Source: UMGS1002 sp050309735 (GTDB lineage: Bacteria; Bacillota; Clostridia; Oscillospirales; CAG-272). Taken from it: 14,455 bases of DNA. The stretch covers positions 1-14,455 of the forward strand of contig JBNRMS010000013.1 of NCBI GenBank assembly GCA_050309735.1. Direction: 5' to 3'. This document shows, piece after piece, positions 6,871 to 13,381 of the stretch. A program made the position numbers and the translations under genes. The notes under the pieces are model-generated. The model searched no databases, was not told the DNA's origin, and saw nothing but the letters and a program-made list of their open reading frames with translations. Within the stretch, counting starts at the first letter, position 1; each line of letters opens with the position of its first letter.

Positions 6871-8065
6871 AGGCGAGAGTTGTGTCTATGCAGTCACAGG
6901 TTATGACGGCCGATTGGCGATACAAATCCCGACACAAAAGAAAGGTATGGTTTTTAGAATGAAGAATATTCCCGACGCCTTCTATACAACGCCTATTGTT
7001 TATGCTGTTCGAGATACATATCAAATAATGGTTCCGGTGTCATGTGAAACTTTGATGTGGGTCGAAGTCGGCGGGATGGCGTATTATGACGACTCGAACG
7101 GCATCCTGCGCTCAGACGTCACCACACATCGGATGACAGTTCCGGCGTCCGAGCTTGATCGAGAGCGCAAATACAGGGTATGCTTCAGACGGGTAATAGA
7201 GCGCAAGCCTTATTTTGCTCAAACTCAGGAGATTGAGATTTACGAATCGGATTTCCGGCCCGTTACGGAAGACCCAGTGAGATTTTACCATATTGCCGAC
7301 GCTCACAATCAGGTCGAGCGCCCTTGTGCGGCGGGCAAATATTTCGGAGATAAACTTGATTTTTTAATCCTAAACGGCGACATACCAAACCACAGCGGAA
7401 AAATCGAATATTTTACTGCAATCCATCAGATAGCCTCGCAACTGACAAAAGGAGAGATACCGGTTGTCTTCTCGCGCGGCAACCACGATATGCGGGGGAT
7501 TTACTCCGAAAAAATCGCCGACCACACGCCGACCGATGCGGGGCGCTCATACTATTCCTTCAGGCTCGGACACATCTGGGGTCTTGTTCTTGACTGCGGC
7601 GAGGATAAGCCCGACAATAATGCCGAGTATGGCAACACAATAGCCTGCTCCGACTTCCGGCGGCGCGAGACCGAATATATTAAATCAATTATAGCCAACG
7701 CAGAAAACGAATACGCCTCGGCAGGCGTTCGACACAGGATAGTGGTAGTCCATAACCCTTTCACAGAGACACCCAACCCTCCCTTTGATATCGAGCAGGA
7801 AAGATACACACTCTGGGCAAAATTGCTCCGCGAGCATATAAAACCCGAGATAATGATATGCGGCCATGTTCATAAGTGCTATGTCAGCTATCCCGGGGGA
7901 GAGCGCGACCATAAGGGGCAGCCCTGCCCGATTATCGCGGCGTCAAAACCCTTAAAGGACGGACCCTTTACGGGCGGTGCGATAACCCTTTATCCTGACC
8001 GATGTAACGTCAAATTCACCGACAGCAACCAAGCTGTTGTGGGGGAAGAGGACATTATATTCTGA
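6857..8065 (+). CDS. Calcineurin-like metallophosphoesterase
   Basis: A cytoplasmic-looking protein of up to 402 residues. An N-terminal beta-rich region (about residues 35-135, possibly fibronectin-like) precedes a metallophosphatase domain with the full two-metal ligand set: D148-x-H150 (HIADAHN), D175 (NGDIPNHSGK), N209-H210-D211 (GNHD), H299 (VVVHN), and H337-x-H339 (GHVH). Such enzymes hydrolyse phosphomonoesters or diesters; the substrate cannot be told from sequence. The start is uncertain. The ATG at 6857 has no ribosome binding site at normal spacing and lies inside an inverted repeat. The in-frame ATG at 6959 (MKNIPDAFY) would remove 34 residues and follows AAAGG at longish spacing. 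The gene is preceded by about 250 bases of structured leader holding a dispersed repeat. It appears intact, with no signal peptide or membrane anchor visible. Confidence 0.88.
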   Translation: MNLSKGESCVYAVTGYDGRLAIQIPTQKKGMVFRMKNIPDAFYTTPIVYAVRDTYQIMVPVSCETLMWVEVGGMAYYDDSNGILRSDVTTHRMTVPASELDRERKYRVCFRRVIERKPYFAQTQEIEIYESDFRPVTEDPVRFYHIADAHNQVERPCAAGKYFGDKLDFLILNGDIPNHSGKIEYFTAIHQIASQLTKGEIPVVFSRGNHDMRGIYSEKIADHTPTDAGRSYYSFRLGHIWGLVLDCGEDKPDNNAEYGNTIACSDFRRRETEYIKSIIANAENEYASAGVRHRIVVVHNPFTETPNPPFDIEQERYTLWAKLLREHIKPEIMICGHVHKCYVSYPGGERDHKGQPCPIIAASKPLKDGPFTGGAITLYPDRCNVKFTDSNQAVVGEEDIIF

Positions 8066-8094
8066 AGTTATAGTCATAAATATAAATATTTGTG

Positions 8095-8114
8095 TAATAT
8101 TATATATAATATTA
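8095..8114. repeat. Perfect 20-bp AT-only palindrome upstream of the ABC ATPase
   Basis: TAATATTATATATAATATTA reads identically on both strands and lies 57 bases before the ATPase start. A second inverted repeat, GTGAC/GTCAC (8122-8126 and 8137-8141), follows. AT-rich palindromes serve as Fur/Zur-type operators in Firmicutes, which would suit a zinc transporter gene, but such sequence also arises by chance. TATAAT within it (8105-8110) could be a -10 box, though no convincing -35 is found. Confidence 0.4.
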
Positions 8115-8171
8115 TCATTTAGTGACGCGGTGCGTTGTCACGAAAGAGTGTAAAGCAAGGAGATTTTAGAT

Positions 8172-8858
8172 ATGCCGTTGATTTATTGCGAGGATTTATC
8201 GCTCGGGTACCAGGGAAGGGTGATTGTCAGCGGTCTTAATTTTGAGGTGAACAGAGGAGACTATCTCGCAATAACCGGCGGCTTGGGAAAGAGCACGCTT
8301 ATGCGTGTCATAATGGGATTTGAGAAGCCGGCGGCGGGAATTCTTAAATATGGCCACCGCTTTAAAAAAAGCCAAATTGGACTTTTGCCACAGCAGTCAG
8401 AACTGAGTGGCGGATATAATGATAGGGTCGAAAATGTTGTGCTGTCAGGATGCCTTAACAGGCATAGGTTCGGCGCTTTCTATACAAAAAAGGACAGGCG
8501 GGATGCCGAGGAAAATATGAAAAAGCTCGGCATTGCCGAGCTTGCAGGGCGCAATTTTCGCGAGTTGTCGGGCGGGCAGCGTCAGAGGGTGATGCTTGCG
8601 AGAGCTCTTTGCGTGACGAATAAATTGCTTGTTCTTGACGAACCGACCGCGGGTCTTGACCCTTTAGCCGCCGCCGACTTTTTTAATATCATTGCGCACT
8701 TGAACGCCGAAGACGGTATCACCGTTATACTGATAACCGGCGATCGCTCGGTGGTCGGACAAGCATCTCATGTGCTGCATATAAATTACAACCGCCCCTT
8801 TTTCGGAACGCAAAGCGAATATATCTCTTATTTGATGTCGGGGATCGGTGCGGAGTAG
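8172..8858 (+). CDS. znuC: Orphan ZnuC-like ABC ATPase with defective Walker A and H-loop
   Basis: A 228-residue nucleotide-binding subunit most like metal (zinc/manganese) importers: the LSGCLNR-type segment, the LPQQ Q-loop, LSGGQRQR at 132-139 and Walker B with D156-E157 (LVLDEPTAGLDP) are all sound. Two catalytic elements are not. The Walker A loop reads ITGGLGKST (residues 34-42), which is two residues short of the usual G-E-N-G-x-G-K-S/T and fits a 6-base in-frame loss between adjacent GGC codons (8277-8282). The H-loop histidine, expected in a VSHD-type motif, is glycine (ITGD, G190). ATP hydrolysis is therefore doubtful. No membrane permease or metal-binding protein gene is adjacent. 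AAGGAG nine bases upstream gives a good start. It is convergent with the Mur ligase gene, 7 bases apart. It is either a gene in decay or a non-hydrolysing regulatory relative. Confidence 0.8.
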   Translation: MPLIYCEDLSLGYQGRVIVSGLNFEVNRGDYLAITGGLGKSTLMRVIMGFEKPAAGILKYGHRFKKSQIGLLPQQSELSGGYNDRVENVVLSGCLNRHRFGAFYTKKDRRDAEENMKKLGIAELAGRNFRELSGGQRQRVMLARALCVTNKLLVLDEPTAGLDPLAAADFFNIIAHLNAEDGITVILITGDRSVVGQASHVLHINYNRPFFGTQSEYISYLMSGIGAE

Positions 8859-8865
8859 ATTTAAG

Positions 8866-10353
8866 TTATACAGGCGTCCGAAGAATTGCCTCGGCCGCTT
8901 CAAGCACAATTTTTCGCTCGCAGAAGGGTATTTTAATCCCTTTTATAAGCTGATAATTTTCATGCCCCTTGCCGGCGAGCAGCAGGATATCACCCTCTCC
9001 AAGGATGCCAACGGCGTATCGTATCGCCTCGGCTCGGTCGGGAATTGAGATATAGGAAGAGCCGCCGGGAACAAAGGAGGCCGCGATGTCTCGGATGATA
9101 AGCGCGGGATCCTCGCAGTCGGGGTTGTCGGCAGTCAGTATTGATATATCGCACAGCTCGGAGGCGACAGCGCCAAGCTCGGCCCGGCGCTGCATGGTTC
9201 GTCCGCCGACAGATCCGAAAAGGCAGATAAGCCGCCGCGGATTATATGACCGCAGCGTTTTGAGAACCGAGTAAAGGCTTGTCCGGTTATGAGCGTAGTC
9301 GATGACTATAGTGGCATAGGGAAGCGCTTCGACCACCTCAAAGCGTCCCTCAGCTCTGAGATCGGGAAGCGCATCAACCATAGCGTCTGCAGAGGGCAGA
9401 ATTCTGCCGCAGACAGCAAGTGCTGCAAGCGCATTTTCAATATTAAACTCGCCCGGCAGAGCCATGCGGGCGTTTTTTCTATATGAGCCACAAATATAAT
9501 CGAAGGACACGCCAAGCGAGCCCGATCTTCTCAAATTGGTTATATTCTCGGCTGTGTGGCGTGCTCGGGAGTCAAGTCCAAAGGTTTCAACATCATTGCA
9601 AGCACAGGCCTTTAGCATATCCGCTGAGGCGGGGGCGCTTGAATTTACTATTGCCCGGTCAATCTTATATTCTGTGAAAAGGCTGACTTTTGAAGCCTTG
9701 TAGTGCTCGAAGCTCGGGTGTTCAACTCCCCCGATATGGTCGGGCGAAAGGTTTGTAAAAACACAGGTGTCAAACTCGATGCAGCGCACACGGTCAAGAT
9801 AGAGCGCCTGGGAGGAGACTTCAAGCGCCACATATTTTATGCCGGCACTCGCCATGTCGGCAAAGGTGCGCTGCAAATCGCAGCTCTCGGGTGTCGTGTT
9901 TGAGGTGAGGTGACGAAAATTTCCGTATTCAATTCCGTTTGAACCGATATATCCGGCAGGAACTCCGCATTTATTAAGGATTCCCGCAATCATCAGTGAG
10001 GTAGTGGTCTTGCCCTTTGTTCCGGTGACGCCGATAACCTTAATTCGCCGCGAAGGGTGGTTGTAAAGCGCGTCCGAGAGTTTTGCAAGCGCGAGGCGTG
10101 TGTTATATGAGATAAAAAGCGCGGCGTCGCGAGGGAGGTCAAGAGGGTGTTCGGCAACGAAGGCGCGGCAGCCGAGGTTGTATGCCGCCCGTGCGTAAAG
10201 GTGACCGTCTGTCACGGCGCCCTTGATACAGACAAAAACAGAATCAAGCCTTGCCGCCCGCGAGTCGCAGCAGATGTGGCGTATTTCGGTATTGGCGTCG
10301 CCCATGATAACGCCGACAGTACCCGCACCGACTAGCAAATCGTTAAACTTCAC
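8866..10353 (-). CDS. murE: MurE-type Mur ligase (UDP-MurNAc-tripeptide synthetase-like), divergent subgroup
   Basis: A 495-residue cytoplasmic Mur ligase, which joins an amino acid to a UDP-MurNAc peptide using ATP. Three domains are present: an N-terminal UDP-sugar-binding domain, the central ATPase with P-loop TGTKGKTTT (110-118), TTPES (153-157), EVSSQAL (178-184) and the probable carbamylated lysine K222 (KASKVSLF), and a C-terminal domain with DYAH (352-355), FGSVGGRT (379-386), DNPD (409-412) and AGKGHENYQ. Classical diaminopimelate-adding MurE has DNPR, EVSSHAL and FGCGGDRD at these places, so this is a paralogue whose amino-acid substrate is not safely DAP. The start is GTG, set by AGGAGGA seven bases upstream; that site overlaps the end of the racemase gene (17-base gap), indicating coupled expression. 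It is the last gene of the racemase operon, and no terminator was found. Confidence 0.85.
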   Translation of the reverse strand: MKFNDLLVGAGTVGVIMGDANTEIRHICCDSRAARLDSVFVCIKGAVTDGHLYARAAYNLGCRAFVAEHPLDLPRDAALFISYNTRLALAKLSDALYNHPSRRIKVIGVTGTKGKTTTSLMIAGILNKCGVPAGYIGSNGIEYGNFRHLTSNTTPESCDLQRTFADMASAGIKYVALEVSSQALYLDRVRCIEFDTCVFTNLSPDHIGGVEHPSFEHYKASKVSLFTEYKIDRAIVNSSAPASADMLKACACNDVETFGLDSRARHTAENITNLRRSGSLGVSFDYICGSYRKNARMALPGEFNIENALAALAVCGRILPSADAMVDALPDLRAEGRFEVVEALPYATIVIDYAHNRTSLYSVLKTLRSYNPRRLICLFGSVGGRTMQRRAELGAVASELCDISILTADNPDCEDPALIIRDIAASFVPGGSSYISIPDRAEAIRYAVGILGEGDILLLAGKGHENYQLIKGIKIPFCERKIVLEAAEAILRTPV

Positions 10354-10370
10354 AAATTCTTCCTCCTCAC

Positions 10371-11138
10371 TTAATTTTGCGCCGCCTGCCTCCTGGCAAA
10401 ATCAGACAGGCTCGGCGGAAAAGACCGTATGCCCTTGCCGCAGCAAGCAATAGCACAGGCAGCCAGAACATCAAGCGAATCAATAAACATATCGGATAGA
10501 GCTTGATTTCTCTTTATAAGAGACAGCTCGGTGCAGCCAAGAATAATCCTGCCTTGGCAACTTGAGGCAAGCCGCTCCGATACCCCCAAAAAGGTCGAGA
10601 TGTCGGGCTTTGTGCCGCGTTTTACCGAGCCGTAGATTATATCGTTGAGCAGCAGTTGATCCTCGCCCCGGGGGTAGACGCAGTCAATACCCGCCTCAAG
10701 GCAGGCGGCGAGATAACCCCCCGAGCCGACCGTTCCCGCAGTCGCCATCACCCCGACGCTCGACGCACCGCTGAATTTAGCGTACTTCACTGTAAGCTCT
10801 ATTATATTGAGCAGGGGTATCGACAGGGCAGATATCAGCGAGCGGTAAAAATAATGAGCGGTATTGCAGGGCATGGCTATTATGTCGGCTCCGGCAGCTG
10901 ATAAGCGCTTTGCCTCAGCCTTCATCACCGGCAGGGGATTGTCGCTCGACTTGCCTGTGATGAAGGCTGTGCGGTCGGGTGTTGTGGCGCGACTGCTTAG
11001 CAGTATGTCTATGTGATCTTGGTCGCACACGGCGTCGGTGTGCGAGGTTAAAAGCTCGTAAAAATAAACGCTCGACATCGGACCCAGCCCGCCGAGTATT
11101 CCGAGTGTTTTGCTATCGGATCTATTTTTAGTGTTCAC
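10371..11138 (-). CDS. Aspartate/glutamate racemase family protein
   Basis: A 255-residue cytoplasmic PLP-independent amino-acid racemase, interconverting L and D forms through two cysteines. Both are seen in their family contexts: the first in MPCNTAH and the second in LGCTELS. The N-terminal LGILGGLGPMSSVYFYE strand-loop and a PRGEDQLLLNDIIYGSVKRG segment (aspartate-racemase-like EQ..I...I...K pattern) favour aspartate racemase over the MurI glutamate racemase. The start is a GTG preceded by GGAG at eight bases. It lies between a truncated ATP-grasp-type gene (28-base gap) and a Mur ligase gene (17-base gap) on the same strand. That context suggests that the D-amino acid is destined for a peptidoglycan precursor. 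Substrate choice is inferred. The gene looks complete. Confidence 0.88.
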   Translation of the reverse strand: MNTKNRSDSKTLGILGGLGPMSSVYFYELLTSHTDAVCDQDHIDILLSSRATTPDRTAFITGKSSDNPLPVMKAEAKRLSAAGADIIAMPCNTAHYFYRSLISALSIPLLNIIELTVKYAKFSGASSVGVMATAGTVGSGGYLAACLEAGIDCVYPRGEDQLLLNDIIYGSVKRGTKPDISTFLGVSERLASSCQGRIILGCTELSLIKRNQALSDMFIDSLDVLAACAIACCGKGIRSFPPSLSDFARRQAAQN

Positions 11139-11166
11139 TGATTAATCTCCATGCCGCAGGAGCGGC

Positions 11167-11604
11167 TCAAAAATAAATTTCGCGTCGTTTTCTTCTCATC
11201 AGCGTCGGAAGGCTCCCGCCGAGCTTCTCAACCGACAGCAGAATGAAGAATGCTTCGAGCGTTTGGCGGTATTTCTCGACAAGGTGTGAATATTCGGGTG
11301 TGCCGGGGATGAGCAGCATTGTCTGCCGGTCATCTCTTGAGGGACTAAAGTCGAGCAGGGTTTGTATCACAAGCTCCCGGTTTTCCGGATGCCGCAGACG
11401 CACAAATTTGCACCGAGTGAGGCCGGGAATGGCGGCAAGCCGCTTCCCGGCGAAAAGATACGGTTCAATTCGATAATCGGTATTGAGTGCGTGTATGAGT
11501 TCGGAACACCCGCGGCCGGCGCCGAGTATGATAACCGGGGGCTTTTGTGTCAGCAAATCTTCCATCCGGGGGCTTTTGTGTCCTTTCGCTTGGATTTTTA
11601 ACAT
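11167..11604 (-). pseudogene. Truncated ATP-grasp carboxylate-amine ligase (N-terminal domain only)
   Basis: The 145-residue frame begins like the pre-ATP-grasp domain of carboxylate-amine ligases related to D-aspartate ligase: a Rossmann-like VIILGAGRGCSELIHAL segment, YLFAGKRLAAIPGLTRCKFV, then LLIPGTPEYSHLVEKYRQTLEAFFIL, where relatives read a similar DDYxxLI...L..YF. Intact members run to about 380-420 residues and continue into the ATP-binding fold; here the frame ends 23 residues later in an unrelated basic tail (RRKRREIYF). Only 28 bases separate the stop from the racemase gene, so the catalytic half is deleted rather than shifted out of frame. The start is uncertain: the ATG at 11604 and the ATG at 11565 both lack a good ribosome binding site, and a direct repeat straddles this region. 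The family call is from recalled pattern similarity and needs a profile search. Confidence 0.55.
11535..11582. repeat. 17-bp exact direct repeat at the 5' end of the truncated ligase gene
   Basis: CCGGGGGCTTTTGTGTC occurs at 11535-11551 and again at 11566-11582, a period of 31 bases. It duplicates the codons just before and just after the internal ATG (11565), and may have displaced the original ribosome binding site (AAAGGA on the minus strand) from its start. Confidence 0.8.
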
Positions 11605-11642
11605 ATATATGAAATACAGTTAGTTGTGCTTCGGAGCTGCCG

Positions 11643-11676
11643 TTGCGACATCGCAGGTTTTTTCAAAACCTGCCAA
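11643..11676 (-). repeat. Dispersed hairpin repeat, copy 2
   Basis: Read on the minus strand this matches copy 1 (6668-6700) base for base except for one extra A in the loop run: TTGGCAGGTTTT, the complementary arm AAAACCTGC, then GATGTCGCAA. Its 5' end falls seven bases after the -10 box of the operon promoter, so it would form the first nucleotides of the transcript. Flanking sequence beyond the repeat is unrelated to that of copy 1. Confidence 0.82.
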
Positions 11677-11683
11677 CGTGCAT

Positions 11684-11712
11684 ATTATACCATATAGATT
11701 AAAAAAAATAAA
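11684..11712 (-). promoter_or_regulatory. Promoter of the ligase-racemase-Mur ligase operon
   Basis: On the minus strand a perfect TATAAT (11684-11689) with the extended -10 dinucleotide TG one base before it (TGGTATAAT). The -35 region at 17 bases is poor (TTTATT, 11707-11712) and lies in a T-rich run. An extended -10 can compensate for a weak -35. Leader length to the first candidate ATG is about 70 bases. Confidence 0.6.
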
Positions 11713-11750
11713 CAGTATTTTCTTATTGATAGCTTTTTGTTAAAATTGTC

Positions 11751-11779
11751 TTGAATTTATTCCTATATTTATATATAAT
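11751..11779 (+). promoter_or_regulatory. Promoter of the GNAT acetyltransferase gene
   Basis: TTGAAT (11751-11756), 17 bases, TATAAT (11774-11779). The start site would be near 11786, which rules out the upstream TTG at 11751 as a start codon and supports translation from the ATG at 11820. Confidence 0.72.
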
Positions 11780-11819
11780 TAACCAAGATAAAAGACTTGA
11801 GAGAAGGTATTATCCTGCC

Positions 11820-12389
11820 ATGAAACGTGAGACTATTTACAGAACTTTTTCAAATATTCCAGAATTGAGAACCGAGAGGCTTATTTTACGAAAAATGCAT
11901 GTGCGCGACGCCGATGATATGTTTGAATATGCCCGTCGAGCCGATGTTACAAGGTTTCTGACCTGGAGCCCCCATCCGAGCCGGAACTATACTAAGGAAT
12001 ACCTTGAGTACGTGGCGTCGCGCTACGCCGCAGGCGAATTTTACGACTGGGCGGTGACCGATGCGAGAACCGGAAAGATGATAGGAACCTGCGGTTTTAC
12101 AAGATTTGACTATTCCTCAAACGGTGCCGAGGTTGGCTATGTCCTGAACCCTGCCTTCTGGGGGCGCGGATACGCTGTGGAAGCCCTTAACGCCGTACTT
12201 GATTTTGGCTTTCACACGCTTTATCTGCGGCGGATTGAGGCGCGTCATATGGAAGGAAACTCGGCCTCAAAAAGGGTTATGGAGAAGGCGGGAATGACAT
12301 ATGAGGGAACGCTGAGGCAGTCTTTGTTGATACGAGGTGAATATTTGAATGTTTGCGTTTTCTCGATATTAAGCTTTGAATTTCTCTGA
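11820..12389 (+). CDS. GNAT acetyltransferase, RimJ/RimL type
   Basis: A 189-residue cytoplasmic acetyl-CoA-dependent N-acetyltransferase. The family layout is complete: TERLILRKMHVRDADDMFEYA at the N-terminus, the acceptor-side strand IGTCGFTRFD, the acetyl-CoA pyrophosphate loop region EVGYVLNPAFWGRGYAVEALNAVLDFGF, then RRIEARHMEGNSASKRVMEKAGMTYEGTLRQ, the hallmark C-terminal segment of RimJ/RimL and related antibiotic or small-molecule acetyltransferases. The acceptor (ribosomal protein, peptide or small molecule) cannot be deduced. I chose the ATG at 11820 because the longer frame begins inside the promoter; GAGAAGG lies about 12 bases before it. It is monocistronic by spacing, 128 bases ahead of the next promoter-driven gene. 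Confidence 0.9.
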   Translation: MKRETIYRTFSNIPELRTERLILRKMHVRDADDMFEYARRADVTRFLTWSPHPSRNYTKEYLEYVASRYAAGEFYDWAVTDARTGKMIGTCGFTRFDYSSNGAEVGYVLNPAFWGRGYAVEALNAVLDFGFHTLYLRRIEARHMEGNSASKRVMEKAGMTYEGTLRQSLLIRGEYLNVCVFSILSFEFL

Positions 12390-12448
12390 CTGTTTTCGGG
12401 TGGAGTGCAGGAAAGATGAATGAAAATTGCATTCTTTACAAATTGATG

Positions 12449-12477
12449 TTGACATATTCGGTCAAAATGGGTATAAT
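12449..12477 (+). promoter_or_regulatory. Promoter of the MurR/RpiR regulator gene
   Basis: TTGACA (12449-12454), exactly 17 bases, TATAAT (12472-12477): a perfect consensus promoter. A small hairpin CCGC/GCGG lies in the leader between it and the start codon. Confidence 0.9.
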
Positions 12478-12517
12478 CAATTGAGAAAAACCGCCGCTTT
12501 GCGGATGTGAGGGAATA

Positions 12518-13381
12518 ATGACACACGATCTATTAAATATGATGGACACAAAAATGACCGACTTTTCAAAAGGTCAGCGCGCCATCGCGCGGTATGTCAT
12601 AGACAATTATGAAAAGGCCGCGTACATGACGGCGGCAAAACTCGGGGCGCTGACCGGCGTTTCTGAATCGACAGTTGTCAGATTCGCGCTTGAGCTTGGC
12701 TATGGAGGGTATCCAGAAATGCAGCGCGCACTGCAGGAACTGGTGCGGACAAGGCTTGACTCGGTGCAGCGCATGGAGGTTACAAATACACTTATCGGAA
12801 ACTCGGATATACTTGAGAAGGTGCTCATTTCAGACACCGATAAGATTCGCCGCACGCTTGATGAGATTGACAGGAGTGCGTTCTACTGCTCGATCGACCG
12901 AATTGTAGAGGCTAAGAATATTTATATAATCGGTGTTGGGTCATCGTCCTCGCTTGCAGGATTTCTCAATTACAGCTTCAGAATTATATTCGACAATGTT
13001 CGCCTGATACAAACCACCTCGGGCAGCGAGATGTTTGAGCAGATAATGCGGATTCAAGAGGGCGACGTTATGATAGCTATAAGTTTTCCGCGTTACTCAA
13101 AGAGAAGTATCGACGCGGTGGCCTTCGCAAGGGCAAGGGGGGCCGACGTGGTGGCGATAACCGACAGTACCCAGTCTCCTATAGCGGCACACTCAAGCTA
13201 TCTTCTGACCGCTTGCTCTGATATGGCTTCTTTTGTCGATTCGCTTGCCGCACCACTTAGCATAATTAACGCGATGATAGTGGCGCTGTCAAGAAAAAAG
13301 AAAGACGAGTTAACGGTGAGACTGAGAGAGCTTGAAAAAATTTGGGATGAATACGAGGTTTATGATAAAAACAACCACTGA
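12518..13381 (+). CDS. MurR/RpiR-family transcriptional regulator
   Basis: A 287-residue DNA-binding regulator. The N-terminal HTH_6 domain includes the recognition region AAKLGALTGVSESTVVRFALELGYGGYPEMQRAL (about residues 38-72). A linker leads to a SIS sugar-phosphate-binding domain starting near VEAKNIYIIGVGSSSSLAGFLNYSF and containing the AISFPRYSKRSIDAVAFARARGADVVAITD strand-helix repeat. Members sense phosphosugars and control sugar or amino-sugar catabolism, but no sugar genes are in view, so its target is unknown. TGAGGG five bases before the ATG and a consensus promoter define the 5' end. Its last 20 bases overlap the start of the flavoprotein gene in another frame, so the two are translationally coupled and probably functionally linked. 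Confidence 0.92.
   Translation: MTHDLLNMMDTKMTDFSKGQRAIARYVIDNYEKAAYMTAAKLGALTGVSESTVVRFALELGYGGYPEMQRALQELVRTRLDSVQRMEVTNTLIGNSDILEKVLISDTDKIRRTLDEIDRSAFYCSIDRIVEAKNIYIIGVGSSSSLAGFLNYSFRIIFDNVRLIQTTSGSEMFEQIMRIQEGDVMIAISFPRYSKRSIDAVAFARARGADVVAITDSTQSPIAAHSSYLLTACSDMASFVDSLAAPLSIINAMIVALSRKKKDELTVRLRELEKIWDEYEVYDKNNH

Noticed and set aside
11751..11819. N-terminal extension of the acetyltransferase from a TTG start
   Set aside because: The TTG is the -35 element of the gene's promoter and the extension precedes the predicted transcription start.
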